From positions 1 to 18,792 of the forward strand of contig CAZGXI010000059.1 of assembly GCA_964529715.1 (NCBI GenBank): a stretch of 18,792 nucleotides of DNA, given 5' to 3'. Under the pieces are notes generated by a model that did no database searches, had not been told where the DNA came from, and was given only the letters and a program-made list of their open reading frames with translations. This DNA comes from CAZGXI01 sp964529715 (GTDB lineage: Bacteria > Chloroflexota > Anaerolineae > Aggregatilineales > Ch27). Both the position numbers and the translations under genes were made by a program. Shown here piece by piece: positions 13,436-18,792 of the stretch (position 1 is the stretch's first letter; every line of letters begins with the position of its first letter).

Positions 13436-13579
13436 TTCCGCCCTCTGTAGGCCATTCTCTCGCCGAAACCCGAAGACCTTACTGAAAAAACCCCAATTAA
13501 TTCTCTCCCGGCTAACTTCCTCCACGTAGGATGATGAGGCTGTACCGTCCGATACAACCTATCCCGTAGGAGGGAACCC

Positions 13580-13714
13580 ATGAAGAGCAAGAAGTCCAAA
13601 GTGCTGCTGGCCGGGTGTCTGCTGCTGGGAATGGCGCTGCTGCTGTTCCTGTGCTGGCTGACCGCCTTCGGCTTCATCATGCTGGTGGACAACCTGCGCG
13701 GCATTGCCGTGTAG
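13580..13714 (+). CDS. 44-aa single-pass membrane peptide at head of cas operon
   Basis: ATG 13580 is preceded by a strong ribosome site, GTAGGAGGG (spacing five). The peptide begins MKSKKSKVLLAGCLLLGMAL and continues with a hydrophobic stretch through residue 35, ending VDNLRGIAV. A positively charged N-terminus followed by about 28 hydrophobic residues predicts one transmembrane helix, N-terminus in the cytoplasm, or an uncleaved signal anchor. The stop is 20 bases before the GTPase gene on the same strand, so they are probably co-transcribed. No family is recognised. The GTPase behind it also has a hydrophobic C-terminal domain, so the two may meet at the membrane (inference). Confidence 0.7.
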   Translation: MKSKKSKVLLAGCLLLGMALLLFLCWLTAFGFIMLVDNLRGIAV

Positions 13715-13734
13715 GGCAGGGAAAGGAGCGAGCC

Positions 13735-14718
13735 GTGATCAACACCTTTTTCGGCGAGGCCCAGGCCATCTTGGACCGCTTGCGCTGGGGCTGGCCCGAC
13801 GCCGACGACTCCGACGCGCTGCAGGGGCGCGTGGCGGTGGTCGGGCTGGCCGGGGCAGGCAAGAAAACGCTGCTCAACAGCCTGTGGGGCTGGCAGGCGC
13901 TCGAAGGCACGCCGGTCGATGAGTCCGTGCGCGACTTCGGGCTGTTCCGCCTGGTGGACCTGCCCGCCGACCCGCTGGCCGCCGACGCCGTCCTGTTCCG
14001 CCTGGAAGGGATGGACCTGATTATCTACGTGCTGGACGCCACCGCCGGGCTGCGCGCCGAGGACTTCCCCTGGATCGCGCGCCTGCGCGCCCTGGGCACG
14101 GCCCTGGTCGTGGCCCTCAACAAGACCGACCTGGTGAGCGCCGACGCGCTGCCGGGGCTGCTGGCCGAACTGGAAGGGCGGCTGTCGATGCCGGTCGTGC
14201 CGCTGCGCGCCGCCGAGGTCGAGGCCGTGCGCGAGGGCTTCCTGCCCGCCGTGCTCAAGCTGTGCCCCCGGCTGGCCGTCCCGCTGGCGGCGGAGATCGC
14301 CGGGCTGCGCGACAGCGTGGCCCGCCAGTTGGTCCGCCAGAGCGCCCTGATGGGCTGGCTGGTCGGCCTGGAACCGGGACAGCCGGTGGACGTGTCGATG
14401 CTCATCGGCCTGCAGCTCAAGCTGGTCGGGCGGCTGGCGGCCATCTACGGGCGGCGCGACCGCGACGGGCGGCGGCAGGAGATGAGCTTAGCGGTGCTGT
14501 TCGGCCTGGCCGCCCGCTACGCCACCCAGTCGCTTGCCCGCCTCGCGCCCCCCGCCGCCTGGCTGATCTCGGCCTCCGTCGCCGCAGCCAGCACGTGGGT
14601 CATCGGGCAGGCGGCGCTGGCCTACTACGAGGCGTCCCTGCCGGGTTGGGCCGGGCGGCTCGAACACTGGTGGTGGGGGAGGGCGCGCCGTGCTGCCGAC
14701 GGACAGGTTCCCGCCTGA
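13735..14718 (+). CDS. DUF697/YcjF-like GTPase with altered G1 and G3 motifs
   Basis: The product is 327 aa and starts at GTG 13735 behind AAAGGAG. Residues 31-180 form a Ras-like G domain: P-loop GLAGAGKK (37-44), switch-region VDLPAD (74-79), NKTD (129-132, the guanine-specificity motif) and PLRA (156-159). The Ser/Thr that coordinates magnesium in the P-loop (GKS/T) is Lys, and the DxxG motif lacks its glycine, so nucleotide binding may persist while hydrolysis is doubtful. Residues about 190-300 match DUF697, as in YcjF: SMLIGLQLKLVGRLAAIYGR and the hydrophobic SVAAASTWVIGQAALAYYE, likely membrane-associated. It overlaps the RT start by 29 nt, so it is part of the adaptation operon. A role in CRISPR is inferred from location only. 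Confidence 0.8.
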   Translation: MINTFFGEAQAILDRLRWGWPDADDSDALQGRVAVVGLAGAGKKTLLNSLWGWQALEGTPVDESVRDFGLFRLVDLPADPLAADAVLFRLEGMDLIIYVLDATAGLRAEDFPWIARLRALGTALVVALNKTDLVSADALPGLLAELEGRLSMPVVPLRAAEVEAVREGFLPAVLKLCPRLAVPLAAEIAGLRDSVARQLVRQSALMGWLVGLEPGQPVDVSMLIGLQLKLVGRLAAIYGRRDRDGRRQEMSLAVLFGLAARYATQSLARLAPPAAWLISASVAAASTWVIGQAALAYYEASLPGWAGRLEHWWWGRARRAADGQVPA

Positions 14719-15595
14719 CCCGCCGCCCGGCGCGCTGTTCTCGCGCGAGGCCCTGCGCCGCGCCTGGCGGTCGGTGCGGCGCAGCGGCCCGTCGCCCGGC
14801 AGCGACGGCGTGACGCCGGGGCGCTTCGAGCGCGACCTCGACGCCGAGCTGGATCGCCTGCGCCGTGACCTGCTGGACGGCAGCTACCGCCCGCAGCCGG
14901 TCATCCGCTTCGGCATCCCCAAGCCGTCCGGCAAGCTGCGCCCGGTGACGGTCTGGGCGCTGCGCGACCGGGTGGCCCAGCGCGCCGTGCACGACTACCT
15001 CGCCCCGCAGTTGGACCCGCTCTTTCTGGAGTGCAGCTTCGGCTTCCGTCCGGGGCGCTCCATCGAGGACGCGGTGCGGGCGGTGGCCGAGGCGCGCGAC
15101 TCCAACCGGCGCTGGGTGCTGGACGCGGACATCACCGACTGCTTCGGCAGCATCCCGCCCGGCCTGCTGATGACCCAGGTGCGCGCCGCCGTGCCCTCAG
15201 TGATCGTGGTGAAACTGGTGCAGACGTGGCTGGACACACCGGTGTTCAAGCGACCCCGCGAGCGGGCGGGCGTGTCGCAGGGCGGGGTCATCTCGCCGCT
15301 GCTGGCGAACCTGTACCTGCACCGCTTCGACCAGATGGCCCTGGCGGCGCTGCCGGAGACGCGGCTGGTCCGCTTTGCCGACGACTTCGTGATCCTGTGC
15401 CGCCGCAGGCAGGAGGCGCTGTGGGCGCTCAGCGTGGCGCGGCGCTCGCTGGCGAACCTGCGCCTGGCGCTCAACGCCGACAAGACGCGGGTCGTCCACT
15501 TCGACGACGGTTTCACCTTTTTGGGCGTGACGTTCAAGGGCAGGGCGCACACCCTCCTGCCCAACGAGCGGAGAGAGTCGGAAGGAAAGGAGTGA
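14690..15595 (+). CDS. CRISPR-associated reverse transcriptase (group II intron-like)
   Basis: The product is 301 aa. GTG 14690 follows GGGGGAGGG by six bases and overlaps the GTPase stop. RT blocks are in order: GSDGVT (37-42, RT0), IPKPSGKLRPV (76-86, RT1), SFGFRPGRS (116-124, RT2), motif A LDADITDCFGSIP (144-156), SQGGVISPLLANLYL (196-210, RT4), the catalytic FADD (229-232, RT5) and FTFLGVTF (RT7) near 280. The thumb/X, DNA-binding and HNH parts of intron maturases are absent, so this is an RT core only. It is not fused to Cas1 but lies three bases before it, as expected for RTs that convert RNA into cDNA for spacer acquisition in type III-linked systems. Membership in that clade is inferred from context. 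Confidence 0.92.
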   Translation: MLPTDRFPPDPPPGALFSREALRRAWRSVRRSGPSPGSDGVTPGRFERDLDAELDRLRRDLLDGSYRPQPVIRFGIPKPSGKLRPVTVWALRDRVAQRAVHDYLAPQLDPLFLECSFGFRPGRSIEDAVRAVAEARDSNRRWVLDADITDCFGSIPPGLLMTQVRAAVPSVIVVKLVQTWLDTPVFKRPRERAGVSQGGVISPLLANLYLHRFDQMALAALPETRLVRFADDFVILCRRRQEALWALSVARRSLANLRLALNADKTRVVHFDDGFTFLGVTFKGRAHTLLPNERRESEGKE

Positions 15596-15598
15596 GCG

Positions 15599-16597
15599 AT
15601 GACAGTCGTGTACGTGCGCGAACAAGGCGCGGTGGTGCGCAAGGAGGGCGGGCAGCTCCGGGTGACGATGGACAACCGCGAGCTGCTCACCGTGCCGCTG
15701 GCGAACCTGGAACAGTTCGTCCTGATGGGCAACGTCCAACTGACGACCCAGGCGGCGGCGCTGCTGCTGGCCGCCGGGATCGACGTGGTGTTCCTCAGCC
15801 AGTACGGCAAGTATCGCGGGCGGCTGATCACGATGGGGTCGAAGTTCGCCGAACTGCGCCACCTGCAGCTCCGGCTGTGCGACGACGAGGCGAAATCGCT
15901 GCGCATCGCCCGCCAGATCGTGGAGGGCAAGATCAACAACCAGCGCGTCGTCTTGCAGCGGCGCGAGGGCGGCGACCGGCGCGTGCGCCAGGCGCTCGGC
16001 GGCATGGGCGACATGCTCAAGCGGGCGAGCAGCGCGCGCGACCTGGATCAACTGCGCGGCTTCGAGGGCAAGGCGGCGGCGTTCTACTTCGAGGCGGTGC
16101 GGACCTTCTTCAGCCCCGACTGGGGCTTCGAGCAGCGGGCCTACCACCCGCCGCCCGATCCGGCCAACGCGCTGCTCAGCTTCACCTACACCCTGCTGCT
16201 CAAGGACGTGGAGGCGAAAATCCAGCTCGTCGGCCTGGACCCGTACCTGGGCTTCTTCCACGCCCTGGGTTACGACCGTCCGGGGCTGGCCCTGGACGTG
16301 ATGGAGGAGTTCCGCCCGTCGGTGGCCGACCTGGTGGTGCTGACCCTGGTCAAAGGCGGCAAGATCACCGCGCAGGACTTCGAGCGGACGAACTCGCCCG
16401 ACCTGCCCGTGCGCATGAGCAAGGAGGCCATGCAGGTCGTCGTGGCGGCCTACGAGGAGCGGCTGGCGGATACGATCTTCCACCCGCTGGCGAACGGCCA
16501 GACCGACTACCGGCGCGCCCTGGAGCTTCAGGTGCGGCAGATGGCGCGCGTCGTGCGCGGCGAGGCGGCGGACTACCAGCCGCTCGCCATCAAGTGA
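15599..16597 (+). CDS. cas1: CRISPR-associated integrase Cas1
   Basis: The product is 332 aa, the normal length. The N-terminal beta domain (MTVVYVREQGAVVRKEGG, then LEQFVLMGNVQLT) is followed by the helical catalytic domain. Its metal-binding residues are in place: E156 in LRGFEGKAAA, H221 in LDPYLGFFHALGYDRPGLAL and E236 in DVMEEFRP. Cas1 with Cas2 integrates new spacers at the leader-repeat junction. The start is fixed by AAAGGAG six bases upstream, inside the end of the RT gene. Three bases separate it from the RT stop and 11 from the next gene, so the whole block is one translation unit. No fusion with RT or Cas6 is seen. Confidence 0.97.
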   Translation: MTVVYVREQGAVVRKEGGQLRVTMDNRELLTVPLANLEQFVLMGNVQLTTQAAALLLAAGIDVVFLSQYGKYRGRLITMGSKFAELRHLQLRLCDDEAKSLRIARQIVEGKINNQRVVLQRREGGDRRVRQALGGMGDMLKRASSARDLDQLRGFEGKAAAFYFEAVRTFFSPDWGFEQRAYHPPPDPANALLSFTYTLLLKDVEAKIQLVGLDPYLGFFHALGYDRPGLALDVMEEFRPSVADLVVLTLVKGGKITAQDFERTNSPDLPVRMSKEAMQVVVAAYEERLADTIFHPLANGQTDYRRALELQVRQMARVVRGEAADYQPLAIK

Positions 16598-16608
16598 GGG
16601 GTGGCGCG

Positions 16609-16866
16609 ATGGGCGACTCGAAGTTGGTGCTGCTGGGACGCGGCGGGGCGGTGGCCACCGGTCGCGTGGTGGCGGTGGCCCAGGCGCGCTCCGCGCCGGT
16701 CAGGCGGCTGCTCGAAGCGGCGGGCCAGGCGCGGGTGCTCACCCTGACCTACGGCGAGCCGCGCCGGGCGGTCCTGCTGCTGGACAACGGCTTCCTGGCG
16801 GTGGTTAGCCTGACGCCGGAGGAACTGGTGGAAATGCTATCTCGAAAGGAGGAAGGTGATGAGTGA
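16609..16866 (+). CDS. RemA/DUF370-like DNA-binding protein
   Basis: The product is 85 aa. The sequence aligns along its length with the RemA (DUF370) family: KLVLLGRGGAVATGRVVAVA, ARSAPVRRLLEAAGQ, LTLTYGEPRRAVLLLDNG and LAVVSLTPEELVEML match the family pattern IkLiniGfGn-VaanRiiaiv, SaPiKRliqeA, DaTyGRktRaviitdsg and ilSalqpetia. The arginines corresponding to the RemA DNA-binding residues appear kept at R19 and R52/R53. RemA of Bacillus is a ring-forming DNA-binding activator. Here the gene is embedded between cas1 (11 nt) and the RNase H gene (8-nt overlap), so it is expressed with the adaptation enzymes. It may bind and shape the CRISPR leaders or autoregulate the operon; both are inferences. 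Confidence 0.75.
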   Translation: MGDSKLVLLGRGGAVATGRVVAVAQARSAPVRRLLEAAGQARVLTLTYGEPRRAVLLLDNGFLAVVSLTPEELVEMLSRKEEGDE

Positions 16867-17296
16867 TCCTCAGAAGTGGATCGTCTACGCCGACGGGGCG
16901 ATCTCGCCGGAGCGCGCCGGGGCGGGCGTGGTGGCCCAGGACGGGCGCGGCGAGGTCATCCTGCTGGCGAACCGGACGCTGCCCCGCCTGACCTGCAACG
17001 AGGCCGAGTATGCCGCGCTGGTCCTGGCGTTGGAGATCGCCGGGCGGCAGCGGGCGGCGGTGGAAATCCGCATGGACAGCGAGGTGGTGGTCAACCAGAT
17101 GGCTGGGCGCTTCGCCGTGCACAGCGCCGCGCTCAAGCCCTGGCACCTGCGGGCCTGTTCGCTGGCGCGGGCCCTGCCCGATGTGATCTACACCCACATC
17201 CCACGCGAGCAGAACGGCATCGCCGACGCGCTGGCCGCCGAGGCGGTCGCCGGGCGCTGCTGGCGGACGAAGGGGGTGCCATGCTCTGGGTCGTGA
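16859..17296 (+). CDS. Ribonuclease HI
   Basis: The product is 145 aa. The four catalytic carboxylates of RNase HI are present: D12 (IVYADGA), E50 (CNEAEYAALVLAL), D73 (IRMDSEVVVNQ) and D123 (PREQNGIADALA). The compact form without the basic protrusion resembles bacterial and archaeal RNase HI-like proteins. ATG 16859 is used, behind AAAGGAGGAAGG; the gene overlaps the RemA-like stop by eight bases and cas2 by 16. It would degrade RNA in RNA-DNA hybrids. Next to a reverse transcriptase the obvious role is to clear template RNA from new cDNA before or after Cas1-Cas2 integration (inference). Confidence 0.9.
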   Translation: MSDPQKWIVYADGAISPERAGAGVVAQDGRGEVILLANRTLPRLTCNEAEYAALVLALEIAGRQRAAVEIRMDSEVVVNQMAGRFAVHSAALKPWHLRACSLARALPDVIYTHIPREQNGIADALAAEAVAGRCWRTKGVPCSGS

Positions 17297-17556
17297 GCTA
17301 CGACATTCCCGACGACAAGCGCCGCCTGAAGGTGATGAAGGTGCTCGAAGGCTTCGGGCGGCGGGCGCAGTTCAGCGTGTTCGAGTGCGACATCGGCCCG
17401 GACCAGGTGGACCGGCTGGAAAAGGCGCTGGCCGGGGCGGTCAACAAGGACGAGGACGACGTGCGCCTGTATCCGCTCAACGAGGCGGATGTGAAGCGCG
17501 TGCGGCTGCTGGGCCGGGCGAGGCTGGGGCGCGAACGCCCTTATGAAGTGGTCTGA
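17281..17556 (+). CDS. cas2: CRISPR-associated protein Cas2
   Basis: The product is 91 aa, typical for Cas2. The ferredoxin-like fold starts MLWVVSYDIPDDKRRLKVMK with the conserved aspartate D8 after the first strand. It continues LEGFGRRAQFSVFECDIGPD, the standard second segment, and VRLYPLNEADVKRVRLLG as the fourth strand and tail. Cas2 bridges two Cas1 dimers in the integration complex. GAAGGGGG precedes the ATG within the RNase H gene. It is the last gene of the operon; 62 bp later the trailer end of array 2 begins, transcribed toward it. Confidence 0.96.
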   Translation: MLWVVSYDIPDDKRRLKVMKVLEGFGRRAQFSVFECDIGPDQVDRLEKALAGAVNKDEDDVRLYPLNEADVKRVRLLGRARLGRERPYEVV

Positions 17557-17593
17557 TCCCCGGCTTCACTGGCCCGAACAACAGTCGAGATCG

Positions 17594-17618
17594 GCGGCCT
17601 GTGCGAACCACAGGCCGC
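17594..17618. repeat. Perfect inverted repeat between cas2 and CRISPR array 2
   Basis: GCGGCCTGTG (17594-17603) and CACAGGCCGC (17609-17618) form a 10-bp stem with loop CGAAC, ending exactly where the degenerate repeat of array 2 starts. No T-run follows on either strand. It could be a bidirectional end for the cas operon and the leftward pre-crRNA, like the terminator at array 1. Confidence 0.55.
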
Positions 17619-18028
17619 TGCGACTTCCCCCTGACGGGGATTATCAGACCTCTGCCAAAAGTACCGGGGAAGGTTACATTCACCTATCTACGAGTTTCAA
17701 TCCCCCTGACGGGGATTATCAGACCTCTGCGGGGTTGCTCACGTGGTGAGCAAGATCATCCTCATTCGTTTCAATCCCCCTGACGGGGATTATCAGACCT
17801 CTGCCCGGTAACGGTAACGGTAACTGACGGTTTCATCGTCGTGTTTCAATCCCCCTGACGGGGATTATCAGACCTCTGCATCATGGCAATCATCACGATT
17901 GCCGCAGTGTTGCTAAGTTTCAATCCCCCTGACGGGGATTATCAGACCTCTGCAATGAGGGATCAACTCTACTATCTGATCTGGAGGTTGAGTTTCAATC
18001 CCCCTGACGGGGATTATCAGACCTCTGC
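17619..18028 (-). CRISPR. CRISPR array 2: 6 repeats of 37 nt, 5 spacers
   Basis: Repeats start at 17619, 17694, 17768, 17843, 17917 and 17992. On the + strand they begin GTTTCAATCCCCCTGACGGG and end TATCAGACCTCTGC. Spacers are 38, 37, 38, 37 and 38 nt from left to right. The leftmost repeat has a degenerate first eight bases (trailer end). As in array 1 the minus strand is the crRNA sense, ending GGGGATTGAAAC, and the leader is on the right. The stem arms AATCCCC/GGGGATT and the 3' handle equal those of array 1, while the loop and the 5' third differ. The transcript runs toward the end of cas2. Confidence 0.97.
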
Positions 18029-18238
18029 TCCCGTTTGGCCCACACCTTATTTTAGCATAGATCGCGTTTTTACGCGCAATCTCGCACTTCTTTGATCGCT
18101 TTCCGGGCAGGGCGAAAATGGTTCGCTTTTTTGACGCTTCGCGGCCCTGGATGCGTTGAAAAACGGTTTTTGAAAACCCCGAATCTCGTCGTCTCGCGCC
18201 GGATCGCGCCGGGGCGCGTTTTCCGGGCTTGGGCCAAA
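18029..18238 (-). promoter_or_regulatory. CRISPR leader 2 with extended -10 promoter
   Basis: It aligns without gaps for 210 nt with leader 1. Read leftward, TGC-TAAAAT (-10 at 18054-18049) with TTGCGC 19 nt upstream (18079-18074) occupies exactly the same offsets as in leader 1. Conserved blocks lie at the repeat-proximal 100 nt and at the distal 60 nt; the middle 50 nt have diverged but kept their length. Confidence 0.75.
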
Positions 18239-18266
18239 ATGCGCGGTCCAGAAGGCCTCCACGTTT

Positions 18267-18280
18267 CTGCTATACTACAA
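18267..18280 (+). promoter_or_regulatory. Candidate extended -10 for the right-edge gene
   Basis: TGC-TATACT (-10 at 18271-18276) is an extended -10 box about 35 nt before the GTG at 18312. No convincing -35 box is present. An AAGGGG stretch before the start codon may serve as ribosome site. Confidence 0.4.
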
Positions 18281-18311
18281 CAAAGCGGTTTTCCCAGAAG
18301 GGGTGAGCAGT

Positions 18312-18792
18312 GTGCACACTCTGGCAGCTATCCTGAAACGCAGGTCCCGGCGCGAATTGGAAGCAGCGGCGCGGGCGCACGGTCTGGAATTCAGCCACAA
18401 ACCTTCGCGGCAGCAGCAAATGGTCCGCCTTCACCACGACCTGACCGCCGACGGGCGGCTGCGGCAGGCGTTCCGGGCGCTGACCGACGACGAGCGCGCG
18501 GCGCTGGCGGCGCTTCAGGCGGCGGGCGGAGAAATGCCGCTGCCGGAGTTCACCGCTGCGTTCGGGCGCATCCGTCCCTACCGGCCCTGGCAGCCGGACG
18601 CGCCGCGCCATCCCTGGCGGCATCCGGCGTCGGCGGCGGAACGGCTGTGGTTCCTGGCCTTCGTGGACGTGCTGCCCCGTGAGAACGGCAGCCCAGCCCG
18701 CGTCTGCGCCCCGGCAGAAGTGCTGGCCCTGCTGCCGCCCCTCCCCGCCCGCAGAAAGATGAACACCCTTCCCCCCTTGTGGGGGACGGGTC
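18312..18792 (+). CDS. Hypothetical protein, N-terminal part (runs off window)
   Basis: The frame is open from GTG 18312 to the last base, about 160 codons. The start is supported by a candidate promoter at 18271 and an AAGGGG stretch. The protein begins VHTLAAILKRRSRRELEAAA with helical, Arg/Ala-rich sequence, LTDDERAALAALQAAGGEMP, then FGRIRPYRPW and ASAAERLWFLAFV. This pattern recalls the helical N-termini of helicase-associated (XPB/Ssl2-like) proteins seen in Chloroflexota, but I cannot confirm it. The last 30 bases carry a C-rich/G-rich palindrome (CCCCCC-ttgt-GGGGG) unlike the rest of the gene, which may be an inserted repeat or a disrupted end. Confidence 0.5.
   Translation, partial: MHTLAAILKRRSRRELEAAARAHGLEFSHKPSRQQQMVRLHHDLTADGRLRQAFRALTDDERAALAALQAAGGEMPLPEFTAAFGRIRPYRPWQPDAPRHPWRHPASAAERLWFLAFVDVLPRENGSPARVCAPAEVLALLPPLPARRKMNTLPPLWGTG

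Noticed and set aside
13226..13579. A cas-operon promoter or a protein gene in the leader interval
   Set aside because: No convincing rightward -35/-10 pair, and the open frames there lack start signals and consist of leader sequence.
15197..16483. A 428-codon open frame on the minus strand opposite RT and cas1
   Set aside because: It is an antisense shadow of GC-rich coding DNA; it is His/Gln/Arg-rich without motifs, while the plus strand has RT and Cas1 catalytic residues.
12659..18028. Self-targeting spacers against the prophage remnant in this window
   Set aside because: By eye no spacer matches the phage genes or the leaders; a proper alignment was not possible here, so a partial match cannot be excluded.

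Overview
The window is GC-rich, tightly packed bacterial DNA. The mix of XRE/NB-ARC ATPases, TPR proteins, RemA-like proteins and reverse-transcriptase CRISPR loci best fits a Chloroflexota (Anaerolineae-like) chromosome. No rRNA or other marker gene fixes the taxon, so this is inference.

Region 1 (1-8770) is a decaying phage or plasmid-phage remnant on the + strand. It holds a left-truncated ParA ATPase, a ParB-like DNA-binding protein, a small zinc-ribbon protein, a phage Gp37/Gp68-family (DUF5131) protein, a 42-residue ORF and a small winged-helix protein. Next come a terminator, a patchwork of gene fragments, a terminase small subunit and a terminase large subunit broken by an in-frame TAG. 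The last gene is a giant portal / Mu-F-like head protein / 2H phosphoesterase fusion. No protease, major capsid or tail genes follow, and the next gene start is cut off after two codons.

Region 2 (8790-12580) is a signalling cassette: a minimal LuxR-type HTH protein (-), two paralogous, translationally coupled TPR proteins (+), and a convergent XRE-HTH/NB-ARC STAND ATPase (-) that has no TPR sensor of its own.

Region 3 (12626-18310) is the highlight: a CRISPR adaptation island. Two arrays (8 and 6 repeats of 37 nt) flank a rightward operon. Its order is a 44-aa membrane peptide, a DUF697-type GTPase with an altered P-loop, a stand-alone group II-intron-like reverse transcriptase, Cas1, a RemA/DUF370-like protein, RNase HI and Cas2. 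Both arrays are transcribed leftward from leaders on their right sides. The two leaders align without gaps over 210 nt although the repeats differ. No effector (Cas10, Csm/Cmr) or Cas6 lies in the window. The module looks built to capture RNA as spacers: the RT makes cDNA, RNase H removes the RNA strand, Cas1-Cas2 integrates, and the RemA-like protein is proposed here as the leader-binding architectural factor (inference).

Region 4 (18312-end) is the start of an unrelated gene that runs off the window.
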